DNA of 13,419 nt, from positions 1 to 13,419 of the forward strand of contig CALARM010000596.1 in assembly GCA_937888925.1 (NCBI GenBank). The letters are read 5' to 3'. This document shows, piece by piece, positions 6,359 to 13,004 of the stretch (position 1 is the stretch's first letter; each line of letters opens with the position of its first letter). Origin of the DNA: an uncultured Synergistia bacterium (lineage in GTDB: Bacteria; Eremiobacterota; SpSt-956; JAKJGF01). The notes under the pieces are model-generated. The model worked only from the letters and a program-made list of their open reading frames with translations, was not told the DNA's origin and did no database searches. Made by a program: the position numbers and the translations under genes.

Positions 6359-7633
6359 ATGAGATTTCAAAAAAGGATAACAATTGCAAAAGGTCTGTCT
6401 TTAAATATTTCTCCGTCAGGTTTGAGTTTTACTGCAGGTGTGAAAGGTGCTTCCATTAATGTGGGCTCAAAAGGGGTGTTTTTAAATACAGGTATACCGG
6501 GAACAGGATTGTCTGACAGGAGGCAGATACTTGGCGCCTCCGGCAAACAACCGAAGAGTAAAAGAATTAAAAGTAATGATATAGACATGAATATTTCCCT
6601 TGATATGGATGATACAGGCAAAATTTTTATCTATGATGAACATAGGCATGAAATTACAGATGAAAATCTTGTGAGGAAAATAAAAAAAACTGATATGTTC
6701 AAAGAACTTTCCGAAGATCTCTGTAATAAAAAGAAAGAAGAAATTGAAGGAGAGAATGAAAAAATTATAAATATTTTTAAATATACTCCCGGAATGATGA
6801 CAGAAGCTTCTCTCCCGATGGCAGAAGAATATGAAATAAAACCTTACCCCGTTCCTGAGCCTACTATGGAGGAATGTCGTGCCATACTTGAAGAAAAGGC
6901 AAAAAAAGAAGTATCAAGCCTGCTGTTCTGGACAAATGATGAAAAGAGGCATGAATATGTAGAAAGCCATATGGCGACAGAATATCAAAAATTACTGGAA
7001 AAATGGCAGAAAGACAGAGATGACTTTGAAGCCAGAGAAAAAGCATCTAAAAGATCTGAAGAGATAAAGAAAAGGGAAGAAGAGGAAAAACTGAAGAAAG
7101 ACCTTCTGGAAAAAAGAATCTCTCCGGAAGATTATATAAATAAATCTGTTGAACATTTGCTGAAATCCATTACTTTACCTCTGGAATTTTCAATTGATTA
7201 TGAATATGATGTTAATAGAGGTCATTTCCTTGTAGATCTCGATTTGCCTGAAATAGAAAATATGCCCCGGAGAAAAATATCGGCCCTTTCAGGCGGAAAA
7301 ATATCAATAAAAGACAAAACAAAAAAAGAAGTGAATGATGATTACGTAAAATGTGTCTGCGGACTTGCATTTTTCTTTGCAGGTAGTTTATTCAATATAA
7401 GCAGTGATATAAAAAAGATATTAATATCTGCATACACGCAGAGAATGAGTCAAAAAACAGGTAATAAGGAAAATGAATATGTATATTCGGTCCTTTTTGA
7501 TAGACACATATTTACCGGATTAAATGTAGCGAATATTGATCCTCTGAAGGGCTTCGATAATTTTGAACATATAATAAATATGACGTCTTCAGGTGAAATG
7601 AAGAGAATAGAACCGTTCCCTTCTATAACTTGA
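6359..7633 (+). CDS. DUF4236-domain protein with long charged C-terminal region
   Basis: Residues 1-54 match the DUF4236 pattern well: MRFQKRITIAKGLSLNISPS, then GLSF, GASINVGSKGV and LNTGIPGTGLS, a short repetitive beta-rich domain of unknown function. The rest of the 424 residues is acidic and charged. A strongly helical, probably coiled-coil stretch of K/E/R lies at about 210-250, followed by a more globular C-terminal part with a short hydrophobic patch (VCGLAFFFAGSLF) and the YVYSVLFDRHIF / NIDPLKGFDNFEHI segment. There is no signal peptide. GAGAGG about nine bases before the ATG supports the start. It is transcribed away from the 15-TPR gene, and the proline-tailed gene follows 127 bases later on the same strand, so they may form a unit. 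The domain is recognised; the role is not. Confidence 0.85.
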   Translation: MRFQKRITIAKGLSLNISPSGLSFTAGVKGASINVGSKGVFLNTGIPGTGLSDRRQILGASGKQPKSKRIKSNDIDMNISLDMDDTGKIFIYDEHRHEITDENLVRKIKKTDMFKELSEDLCNKKKEEIEGENEKIINIFKYTPGMMTEASLPMAEEYEIKPYPVPEPTMEECRAILEEKAKKEVSSLLFWTNDEKRHEYVESHMATEYQKLLEKWQKDRDDFEAREKASKRSEEIKKREEEEKLKKDLLEKRISPEDYINKSVEHLLKSITLPLEFSIDYEYDVNRGHFLVDLDLPEIENMPRRKISALSGGKISIKDKTKKEVNDDYVKCVCGLAFFFAGSLFNISSDIKKILISAYTQRMSQKTGNKENEYVYSVLFDRHIFTGLNVANIDPLKGFDNFEHIINMTSSGEMKRIEPFPSIT

Positions 7634-7760
7634 CTTTAAAGATGAGTTGCAATATTATATATTAATATACCGGTCCATAAAAATCTTCCCGTTACACATC
7701 ACGGAAATGATAGATTATGGAACATTACAGTTTAAAATATATAAGGGAGGTTATTATAAT

Positions 7761-9119
7761 ATGGTTCAACACATTAAAGAGTTACTGGATAAAGACCATT
7801 ATCTCTGTAATAATGACGGATTTCTCTACAGGGTTCCTGAAGAATTGCTAAAGGAATATATCATTAGAGATAATCCAGGTAACGAAGAAAATTTTGATGC
7901 AGCTATAGTCTTTGATGAAAGACAGATCTATGAAATTCCTCTTGAAAAATTATCTCTTTACCTTATTCCGGAAGAAGAAAAAGTGCTTTTGCGAGAAAAA
8001 CTTTTAAAAGTAAATCCCACATGTCTTGAGAAATCTATGGTAGAAAAAGGAAGATTAATTTTATTTGAATATCTTCTTAATAGAATGGAACCCGGGCCGG
8101 ATGTGGAAGGTTATGTAAGTAATGTAGGAACGAAGACCACTCCTGCTTACACTCCTGCTGCCGGAGCAAAAAATACCGGTAAAGCCAGAGAGACAGGTGG
8201 CAATAAAGGACAGCAGGTGGAGAATGCTCAGAAACATCAGCAGAAGGTACACGATGGAGTTCATTTATCTGATGATGCAAAACAGGAAATAAAGAAGGAA
8301 AAACCTGCTGAAACAAGGCAAAGATTTCAAAAGGAAACACATGATATAGATCAAAACTATGAGAAACATAAAAAAACTATGGATAAAGATGGAACAGTCA
8401 GGTATACCGATGAGAACGGAACGGAAATAGCCTTAAAGAAAAAAAATAATCCTGACGGAACCATATCCTGGGAAGAAAGTCATAAAAGTACAGGTGAAAA
8501 TGGACAGATAAGTACATCTACTTCCAGTTATACCCGTGATCAGGATGGAGAGTATAAAAAGAATTATAAAATGTCAAAATTTGATAATGAGGAAGCAATG
8601 AATCAGAAGAATTCATCTTATTCTACTGATACAACACTCTCTACTGATGATGGCATAAATGCAGCAGGACGGGATAAAGGAGCAAGCACAAACCGTCAGT
8701 CTAAAACAGTGGACAGTAATAAAGGCACTTCTACTGAATCTACAGAAAGAATTGATAAGGAAGGTAAAAGTAACATTCAATCTGATGAGACAGGGCCTGC
8801 CGGTAAAAAGACTATGGAAGTTACAGACAGTGGCTATACACCTCCACAGGAAGATACCCTGTGGCAGAATCTCTGGGATGGAGTGGTAGGATGGTTTAAT
8901 CCTTCACAGGGTAGCCCTGAAGCGCCACAACCTGTTGATCCGAGTACTCCTGTACAATCTACTGATTCTGGCGGCTCTACTACAATACCGGGGCCAACGC
9001 TTACTCCAACACCGGATACAGAGCCCGAACCAGCGATTACTCCAACACCGGATACAGGTAAGTCGTCATATAAACCACCTCCGCCGCCTCCTATGGAAGG
9101 GGGAGGACTTAATTTTTAA
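7761..9119 (+). CDS. Disordered protein with Thr-Pro repeats and polyproline tail
   Basis: I do not recognise a family. The start at 7761 follows GGGAGG (7745-7750); an upstream extension to a TTG at 7647 has no ribosome site and a non-protein-like sequence. Of 452 residues, 1-110 look globular and acidic (FLYRVPEELLKEYI; FDERQIYEIPLEKLSLYLI). Residues ~115-360 are hydrophilic and low in complexity, rich in K, D, S, T and G, with possible beta-turn units (DGTVRYTDENGTEI; NPDGTISWEES). A tryptophan-rich amphipathic patch, LWQNLWDGVVGWF, sits at 367-379. The tail is rich in P, T and S, has a 12-residue TPTPDT repeat, and ends in six prolines (439-444) and MEGGGLNF. No signal peptide or transmembrane helix is present. 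The design suggests a scaffold or adaptor with ligand motifs at its end; that is inference. Confidence 0.75.
   Translation: MVQHIKELLDKDHYLCNNDGFLYRVPEELLKEYIIRDNPGNEENFDAAIVFDERQIYEIPLEKLSLYLIPEEEKVLLREKLLKVNPTCLEKSMVEKGRLILFEYLLNRMEPGPDVEGYVSNVGTKTTPAYTPAAGAKNTGKARETGGNKGQQVENAQKHQQKVHDGVHLSDDAKQEIKKEKPAETRQRFQKETHDIDQNYEKHKKTMDKDGTVRYTDENGTEIALKKKNNPDGTISWEESHKSTGENGQISTSTSSYTRDQDGEYKKNYKMSKFDNEEAMNQKNSSYSTDTTLSTDDGINAAGRDKGASTNRQSKTVDSNKGTSTESTERIDKEGKSNIQSDETGPAGKKTMEVTDSGYTPPQEDTLWQNLWDGVVGWFNPSQGSPEAPQPVDPSTPVQSTDSGGSTTIPGPTLTPTPDTEPEPAITPTPDTGKSSYKPPPPPPMEGGGLNF
9001..9057 (+). repeat. Two-copy in-frame repeat (TPTPDT)
   Basis: Positions 9001-9021 and 9037-9057 are identical over 21 bases, with a 36-base (12-codon) period. 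They encode the repeated TPTPDT in the tail of the proline-rich protein, so this is a recent in-frame duplication or a slippage-prone tract. Confidence 0.85.
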
Positions 9120-9213
9120 AAGTCAAACTCGATGTTCGCTCCTGAAACCATAAATAACTCGCCCGAAGGGCATTAAGTTCTTATTATATAAAAACTAATC
9201 GGGAGGTAATATT

Positions 9214-9537
9214 ATGTTAATAGTTCATGTCTTTGTCCATGTAAAAAAGGAATTTATAGAGGCCTTTAAAGAAGCCTCTGTGGAAAATGCAAAAAACAGT
9301 GTCCATGAGCCGGGGATTGACAGATTTGATGTAATACAACAGTCTGACGACCCATGCCGTTTTCTCCTTATTGAAGTTTACCGCACTGCAGATGATCCTG
9401 CAAAACACAAAGAAACTGCCCATTATGCGGCATGGCGTGATGCTGTGGCTCCTATGATGGCAGAACCCAGGACAAGTGTGAAATACACAAACATATTCCC
9501 CGATGAGAAGGGATGGGGTTTATCCTATGAAATTTGA
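9214..9537 (+). CDS. ABM-domain (antibiotic biosynthesis monooxygenase-like) protein
   Basis: The 107-residue protein has the dimeric alpha+beta barrel pattern of the ABM family (LsrG/YgiN/ActVA-Orf6 type): an N-terminal strand [20 protein letters not shown], the conserved [25 protein letters not shown] core, then [18 protein letters not shown]. Members include cofactor-free monooxygenases on quinone or polyketide substrates and the AI-2 isomerase LsrG. Length is typical, and the GGGAGG at 9201-9206, seven bases before the ATG, is strong. Its last 11 bases overlap the start of the dehydrogenase gene (ATG inside the end of this frame), so translation is probably coupled and the two likely act on the same small aldehyde, alcohol or quinone. 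No lsr transport or kinase genes are present, so AI-2 processing is not supported. Confidence 0.88.
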   Translation: MLIVHVFVHVKKEFIEAFKEASVENAKNSVHEPGIDRFDVIQQSDDPCRFLLIEVYRTADDPAKHKETAHYAAWRDAVAPMMAEPRTSVKYTNIFPDEKGWGLSYEI

Positions 9538-10681
9538 ATTTACTACAGCCGGCAGAATTGTTTTCGGCTCTGGCACTATAAAAGAAATACCGTCTCTGGC
9601 AGAGGCATTTGGCCGGAAAGCATTACTTGTTACAGGAAGTAATTTCGAGAGAGTTTCCGGGCTGATTAATCTGTTAAAAGAAAAACAGATTTCACCTTTC
9701 ATCTTCAGTGTGTCAGGTGAGCCTTCTACAGAGATAGTTACTCTTGGTACAGCCATAGCACGGGAGAAAAAGTGTGAATTTGTTATCTCTGCAGGCGGCG
9801 GAAGTGTCATTGATACGGGAAAAGCTATTTCTGCCATGATGACCTCAGATGGTCATATCCTGGATTATCTTGAAGTCATAGGAAAAGGCAAAGCTCTCAG
9901 AAAAATTCCTGCTCCTTTTATAGCAATTCCGACTACTGCAGGAACTGGCTCTGAAGTGACTAAAAATGCCGTTTTATTTTCACAGGAACATAAAGTAAAG
10001 GTAAGTCTGAGAAGTAATCTCATGATACCGAAAATTGCAGTAATAGATCCTGAATTGACTCTGTCTCTTCCTCCTTCCGTTACAGCTACTACGGGACTTG
10101 ATGCTCTCACACAGCTTATAGAACCTTATGTGTGTAACAGTCCCAATCCGATTGTAGATGCAATCTGCCGGGAAGGCATAAAGAGAGTTTCTCTGTCAAT
10201 AAGAAAGGCTTACAGTAATGGCGATGACCTTTCTGCCAGGGAAGATATGTGTCTTGCCAGTTTATTCGGAGGCATGGCCCTTGCCAACGCAAAACTCGGT
10301 GCAGTCCACGGGTTTGCAGGAACGCTTGGAGGCATGTTCAATGCTCCTCATGGTGCAATCTGTGCACGATTATTGCCTGCAGTTATGAAATTTAACGCGG
10401 AAGCTCTGAATGATAGGGAACCTTCTTCACCTGTTATCGGACGTTTTACCGAAGTAGCACAGATACTTACAGGCAATATGTCTGCTACAATTACAGAGGG
10501 AGTGGACTGGATTTATTCTCTGTGCAGAGATTTTGCCATCCCATCTCTGTCCGGATACGGTTTAAAGGAAGAGCATATAGAGTCTGTTGTAAAACAATCA
10601 GAGAAAGCAAGCAGTATGAAAGGTAATCCTGTGTTGCTTACGGAACATGAATTGGCCCTTATCCTCAGAGAAGTTTTATAA
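9527..10681 (+). CDS. Iron-containing (group III) alcohol dehydrogenase
   Basis: The 384-residue protein is a full-length Fe-ADH, an NAD(P)H-linked oxidoreductase of alcohols/aldehydes with a Rossmann-like N-terminal and a helical C-terminal domain. GGGSVID (90-96) and [11 protein letters not shown] are the nucleotide-binding signatures. Of the four classical metal ligands, D192 (GLDALTQ), H261 (AVHG) and H275 (APHG) are present, but the His expected at 196 is Gln. Some Fe-ADH subfamilies carry DALTQ, so this may reflect another metal or a subfamily trait rather than loss of function. I start it at 9527: AAGGGATGGGG lies just upstream, and [16 protein letters not shown] is the usual N-terminus. 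The ATG at 9503 has no ribosome site. It overlaps the ABM gene by 11 bases. The substrate is unknown. Confidence 0.95.
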   Translation: MKFEFTTAGRIVFGSGTIKEIPSLAEAFGRKALLVTGSNFERVSGLINLLKEKQISPFIFSVSGEPSTEIVTLGTAIAREKKCEFVISAGGGSVIDTGKAISAMMTSDGHILDYLEVIGKGKALRKIPAPFIAIPTTAGTGSEVTKNAVLFSQEHKVKVSLRSNLMIPKIAVIDPELTLSLPPSVTATTGLDALTQLIEPYVCNSPNPIVDAICREGIKRVSLSIRKAYSNGDDLSAREDMCLASLFGGMALANAKLGAVHGFAGTLGGMFNAPHGAICARLLPAVMKFNAEALNDREPSSPVIGRFTEVAQILTGNMSATITEGVDWIYSLCRDFAIPSLSGYGLKEEHIESVVKQSEKASSMKGNPVLLTEHELALILREVL

Positions 10682-10688
10682 TAAATAG

Positions 10689-10731
10689 TGATTGGTGCTC
10701 TGTGATAGGAATTCCTACCGGGCACCAATCA
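10689..10731 (+). terminator. Nested palindrome after the dehydrogenase gene
   Basis: TGATTGGTGC (10689-10698) and GCACCAATCA (10722-10731) form a perfect 10-bp stem, 7 bases after the dehydrogenase stop. Its 23-base loop contains a second 12-base palindrome, TAGGAATTCCTA (10706-10717). It could end the ABM-dehydrogenase transcript, but only TGTTTATA follows, not a strong U tract. The left part can also be read as heptamers (GTGATTG, GTGCTCT, GTGATAG). Confidence 0.45.
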
Positions 10732-10786
10732 ATGTTTATAACTGCCATGACCTTGTGGTCACAACGAAGAATGAGTACCTATTCCT

Positions 10787-10821
10787 CCCTTCACCCTTCA
10801 CTCTTCACTCTTCACCCTTCA
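10787..10821 (-). repeat. Heptamer array 5 (TGAAGGG type)
   Basis: Five tandem units are visible on the plus strand: CCCTTCA twice, CTCTTCA twice, CCCTTCA. The unit matches the cores of element copies A and B, but their flanks and inverted ends are absent, so the array occurs here without the element. It sits in the 268-base spacer between the dehydrogenase gene and the acidic protein gene. Confidence 0.85.
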
Positions 10822-10949
10822 CCTTTCTCATATAAACTCTGCACATTTTGTAAGGCTTTATTACACTTTTTTACACTTCTATAACACTTTAATCACAATT
10901 ATATCTTATTCTATTATCATCAAATTGCAAATATTAAGGAGGTTTTTAC

Positions 10950-11477
10950 ATGCATTATCAATTTAAAGCCATGCAAAAAGCTATGGCATCTGTCGGTGTC
11001 AGTAACAGCCTTGCCGATAGGCCTGTTTACCGTCAATTTAAAGAAATAGCCTCTATTACAAACCCTGCCGATGTGGACAGAACCGTTATAGATAATAGAA
11101 TTAAAGATATAGAACGTATAATTACGATCATAAAAAATACACATATTGCATCAGAAAAGGTTAAGGCAGTTATGGAGCCTATTAACAGGCAGATAATAGA
11201 AGCTCTAGAAGCATATCTCTCAGCATGGAGAATGATGATAACCTTTCACGATGAAAAACTTCTGGAGAAGGCCAAGGAAGAAAAAATAGAAGAAAAGATA
11301 ATTTCTGATGAAGATATGGATGAGTGCCCTGATGATGATGAAGATTATGAAGAATCAGAAACAGATAAAGTATATAACAGAATATTGATGTTAGCGGAAA
11401 ATGCAGAAACTACCTTACAGGATGCTGAACAATTAATGAAAGATACATTTAATGATAATAATATGGATGGAGAATAA
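10950..11477 (+). CDS. Acidic helical protein of unknown function
   Basis: I do not recognise a family. The 175 residues appear almost wholly helical. An N-terminal part (MHYQFKAMQKAMASVGVSNS) leads to two long helices at ~50-105 (VDRTVIDNRIKDIERIITII; VMEPINRQIIEALEAYLSAW), a K/E-rich stretch, a very acidic segment around 125-140 (DEDMDECPDDDEDYEESE), and a final helix (VYNRILMLAENAETTLQDAE). There is no signal peptide or membrane segment, so it is probably cytoplasmic. AAGGAGG at 10936-10942, seven bases before the ATG, is a strong ribosome site and makes this a credible gene. It is probably monocistronic or paired with the Ser/Gly/Met-rich gene 126 bases downstream. Confidence 0.75.
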   Translation: MHYQFKAMQKAMASVGVSNSLADRPVYRQFKEIASITNPADVDRTVIDNRIKDIERIITIIKNTHIASEKVKAVMEPINRQIIEALEAYLSAWRMMITFHDEKLLEKAKEEKIEEKIISDEDMDECPDDDEDYEESETDKVYNRILMLAENAETTLQDAEQLMKDTFNDNNMDGE

Positions 11478-11602
11478 TTTTGTTGTAAAATATTACATGT
11501 TTTAACAAATTGTTATGATTTTGAGAAAGTTTCGTAATATCTTCACTCTAAAATATTTGTGGGAACTATATTACTGATGTTCATCAAAAGGAGGAAGAAC
11601 AG

Positions 11603-12034
11603 ATGTTTGGTGGTCTGGGTTCAATAAACAGATTTAACATGAGCAGCATAAGCTCAACAGGTTCTACAACAAGTTCGACAGGTTCAGGTACATCCTCGTC
11701 AGATCTTGACGAGAAATTTGCGGAATTTGTGGATGGTCTTAGTGACGAAGAGAAAGAAGAATTGGAGAGTAAGTTATCCCAGGGGCCTCCGCCGCCTCCG
11801 CCGCCCGGTATGGGAAGCATGTCTTCTGCTGGTTCTACTCAGGAAACATCGCTGGCAAGTGAGGTTCGTGAGAAATTTGAAGATTTTATGTCAGAGCTCA
11901 GTTCCAGTGAAAAGAAGGAATTACGCAATGCCATACAGTCAAACATGCAGGAATTAAGTATGTTTGGCGGTATGGGCAGTATGCTCGGTGGTATGAGCAT
12001 GCTGGGAACTATGGGCAGTATGTTTTTCAGTTAA
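11603..12034 (+). CDS. Ser/Gly/Met-rich protein with duplicated helix and polyproline
   Basis: I do not recognise a family. The 143 residues run: a Ser/Thr/Gly-rich segment (1-33); a charged helical unit at 35-60 with EKFAEFVDGLSDEEKEEL; seven consecutive prolines (62-68); a GMGSMSSAGS linker; a second copy of the helical unit at 88-113 (EKFEDFMSELSSSEKKEL), 10 of 26 residues identical to the first; and a Gly/Met tail (GGMGSMLGGMSMLGTMGSMF). AAAGGAGG at 11588-11595 is a strong ribosome site and a clean hairpin terminator follows, so it is a real transcription unit. There is no signal peptide. The seven prolines should need EF-P for translation. The composition suggests an assembling or surface-binding protein, which is inference. 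Confidence 0.78.
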   Translation: MFGGLGSINRFNMSSISSTGSTTSSTGSGTSSSDLDEKFAEFVDGLSDEEKEELESKLSQGPPPPPPPGMGSMSSAGSTQETSLASEVREKFEDFMSELSSSEKKELRNAIQSNMQELSMFGGMGSMLGGMSMLGTMGSMFFS

Positions 12035-12070
12035 TTATTACTTACCGATCTTTTTTGAGTATGTTTTATT

Positions 12071-12095
12071 AACCCGCCTTCCGGCGGGTTTAATA
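12071..12095 (+). terminator. Intrinsic terminator after the Ser/Gly/Met-rich gene
   Basis: AACCCGCC (12071-12078) and GGCGGGTT (12083-12090) form a perfect 8-bp GC-rich stem with a TTCC loop, 36 bases after the stop codon, followed by TAATATTTTC. The TTAA just outside the left arm can extend the stem with one bulge. The stem is strong; the T tract is moderate. Confidence 0.85.
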
Positions 12096-12152
12096 TTTTC
12101 TTATGAAAACTATTGTCAAAAATATTAAAATTTAATACAATATATAGTAATT

Positions 12153-12250
12153 TTACTGAAGTGAGCATAAATAATTAATATTTAAAATTGTGAAGGGTGA
12201 AGAGTGAAGGGTGAAGAGGTTTTATTCGTTATTAATGCTCAAGTCAGTAA
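12153..12250 (+). mobile_element. MITE-like element, copy B (98 bp)
   Basis: This is the second, inverted copy of the element at 4266-4364. Its inverted ends are the better preserved: 12153-12174 against 12229-12250 match at 19 of 22 positions, beginning TTACTGA and containing GAGCAT. The core is a four-unit TGAAGGG/TGAAGAG array, with AATATTTAAAATTG on one side and GGTTTTATTCG on the other. There is no open frame and no obvious target-site duplication. A small element with inverted ends and no transposase is what a MITE or palindromic repeat family looks like; family size is unknown from this window. Confidence 0.65.
12191..12218 (+). repeat. Heptamer array 6 (TGAAGGG type), inside element copy B
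   Basis: Four tandem units: TGAAGGG, TGAAGAG, TGAAGGG, TGAAGAG. Both unit variants also occur in arrays 4 and 5, in a different order, so the arrays have rearranged relative to each other while the flanking element stayed similar. Confidence 0.85.
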
Positions 12251-12279
12251 TGTAGAGGAATTTTCATTGTTTTTATACA

Positions 12280-12333
12280 GTTGAAAGTTTAATGTTGATA
12301 GTTCAGGATTAATTTCAACTTTAAACATTCAAC
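12280..12333. repeat. Heptamer palindrome (GTTnnnn type)
   Basis: The left arm 12280-12298 and right arm 12315-12333 are inverted repeats matching at 17 of 19 positions around a 16-base loop. Each arm is itself 7-base periodic: GTTGAAA, GTTTAAT, GTTGATA, GTTCAGG on the plus strand, and GTTGAAT, GTTTAAA, GTTGAAA on the minus strand. The hairpin lies just upstream of the exported protein gene, so it could affect that leader, but there is no direct sign of this. Confidence 0.65.
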
Positions 12334-12390
12334 GGTAAAAAAATAATCTGAACAGGGTTAATTTATATAGAAAGAAGGTTTTAGCAAATT

Positions 12391-12903
12391 ATGATTAAGA
12401 TTTTATTCTGTAATATCCTTGTTTTTTTATTATGTTTAAGTTATGGATACAGTGCTACTCTTCCTCAGGCCAAAGGGCCTGACGGTGAAAAACTTGCCGG
12501 TATAGCTCTCGGAGACAGTCTGGCAGATGTTATAAAATTACTCGGAGAACCTGAAAAGAAAACAGAGCCTGTAGAGGAACCTGCCACCGGCTATAAGGTT
12601 CAACAGTATATCTATAAAACAAAAGGAATTAAAGTATCTCTTGATTTGAATGATAAAAAAGTAATTTTTGTATCTATAGAATCTCCCTGTGTAAAAGGTA
12701 CGCTCAGGGATGTTAAAATAGGTGATCCTGAAAGCAAAGTAAGAAAAAATTATCTATTATCAGATTCACAGGGCCATGCCCTGGATAAGTCGAGCCTGGC
12801 AAATAAAAGTGCTTTTTGCGGAGATGTATACTGGGCCATCATGTTCGTTTTCGATAAAGCAGGTAAAGTAAAAAGCATTTCCATGGGAGCTTTTGCAGAG
12901 TAG
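12391..12903 (+). CDS. Exported protein with two BamE/SmpA-like halves
   Basis: The 170-residue protein begins with a signal peptide (MIKILFCNILVFLLCLSYGY), probably cleaved near residue 22; there is no proper lipobox. The mature part seems to be two similar halves. Each starts with a G-D motif (GIALGDSLADVIKLLGEP at 37-54; VKIGDPESKVRKNY at 108-121) and continues into beta strands (YIYKTKGIKVSLDLNDKKVI; YWAIMFVFDKAGKVKSIS). The first resembles the GxTxxDVxxxLGxP pattern of BamE/SmpA and beta-lactamase-inhibitor-like folds; I infer the fold, not homology. C100 and C143 could form a disulfide. The ribosome site (GAAGG) is weak and rather far from the ATG. The role is unknown; it is probably periplasmic or secreted. 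Confidence 0.78.
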   Translation: MIKILFCNILVFLLCLSYGYSATLPQAKGPDGEKLAGIALGDSLADVIKLLGEPEKKTEPVEEPATGYKVQQYIYKTKGIKVSLDLNDKKVIFVSIESPCVKGTLRDVKIGDPESKVRKNYLLSDSQGHALDKSSLANKSAFCGDVYWAIMFVFDKAGKVKSISMGAFAE

Positions 12904-13004
12904 AATAGTCCCGGAAAAAATTTAGAATGGAGGATGTTTTGTGTAAATTTATTATGGAATAATGCAGAAATTTACATGAAATTTATGACACAGCCGAAAA
13001 AATT

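Larger units (their letters stand above)
12035..12390. other. 356-base gene-free stretch
   Basis: It holds, in order, a hairpin terminator (12071-12090), element copy B with its heptamer core (12153-12250), a GTTnnnn heptamer palindrome (12280-12333) and the leader of the exported protein gene. No open frame with a ribosome site is seen, nor a recognisable RNA gene. Confidence 0.7.

Noticed and set aside
7690..7705. Possible two-unit heptamer trace (GTGATGT, GTAACGG on the minus strand)
   Set aside because: Two units are too few to separate from chance.
7647..7760. TTG-initiated extension of the proline-tailed protein by 38 residues
   Set aside because: There is no ribosome site at 7647, and the ATG at 7761 has GGGAGG just upstream.
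9161..9175. GCCC-GAA-GGGC hairpin before the ABM gene
   Set aside because: A 4-bp stem with no T tract is too weak to call a terminator.
9503..9526. Upstream ATG for the Fe-ADH
   Set aside because: It lacks a ribosome site and adds eight residues that are not family-like; ATG 9527 has AAGGGATGGGG upstream and the typical N-terminus.
12927..12962. 11-codon ORF (MEDVLCKFIME) after the exported protein gene
   Set aside because: It is very short, has no supporting ribosome site and shows no recognisable feature.
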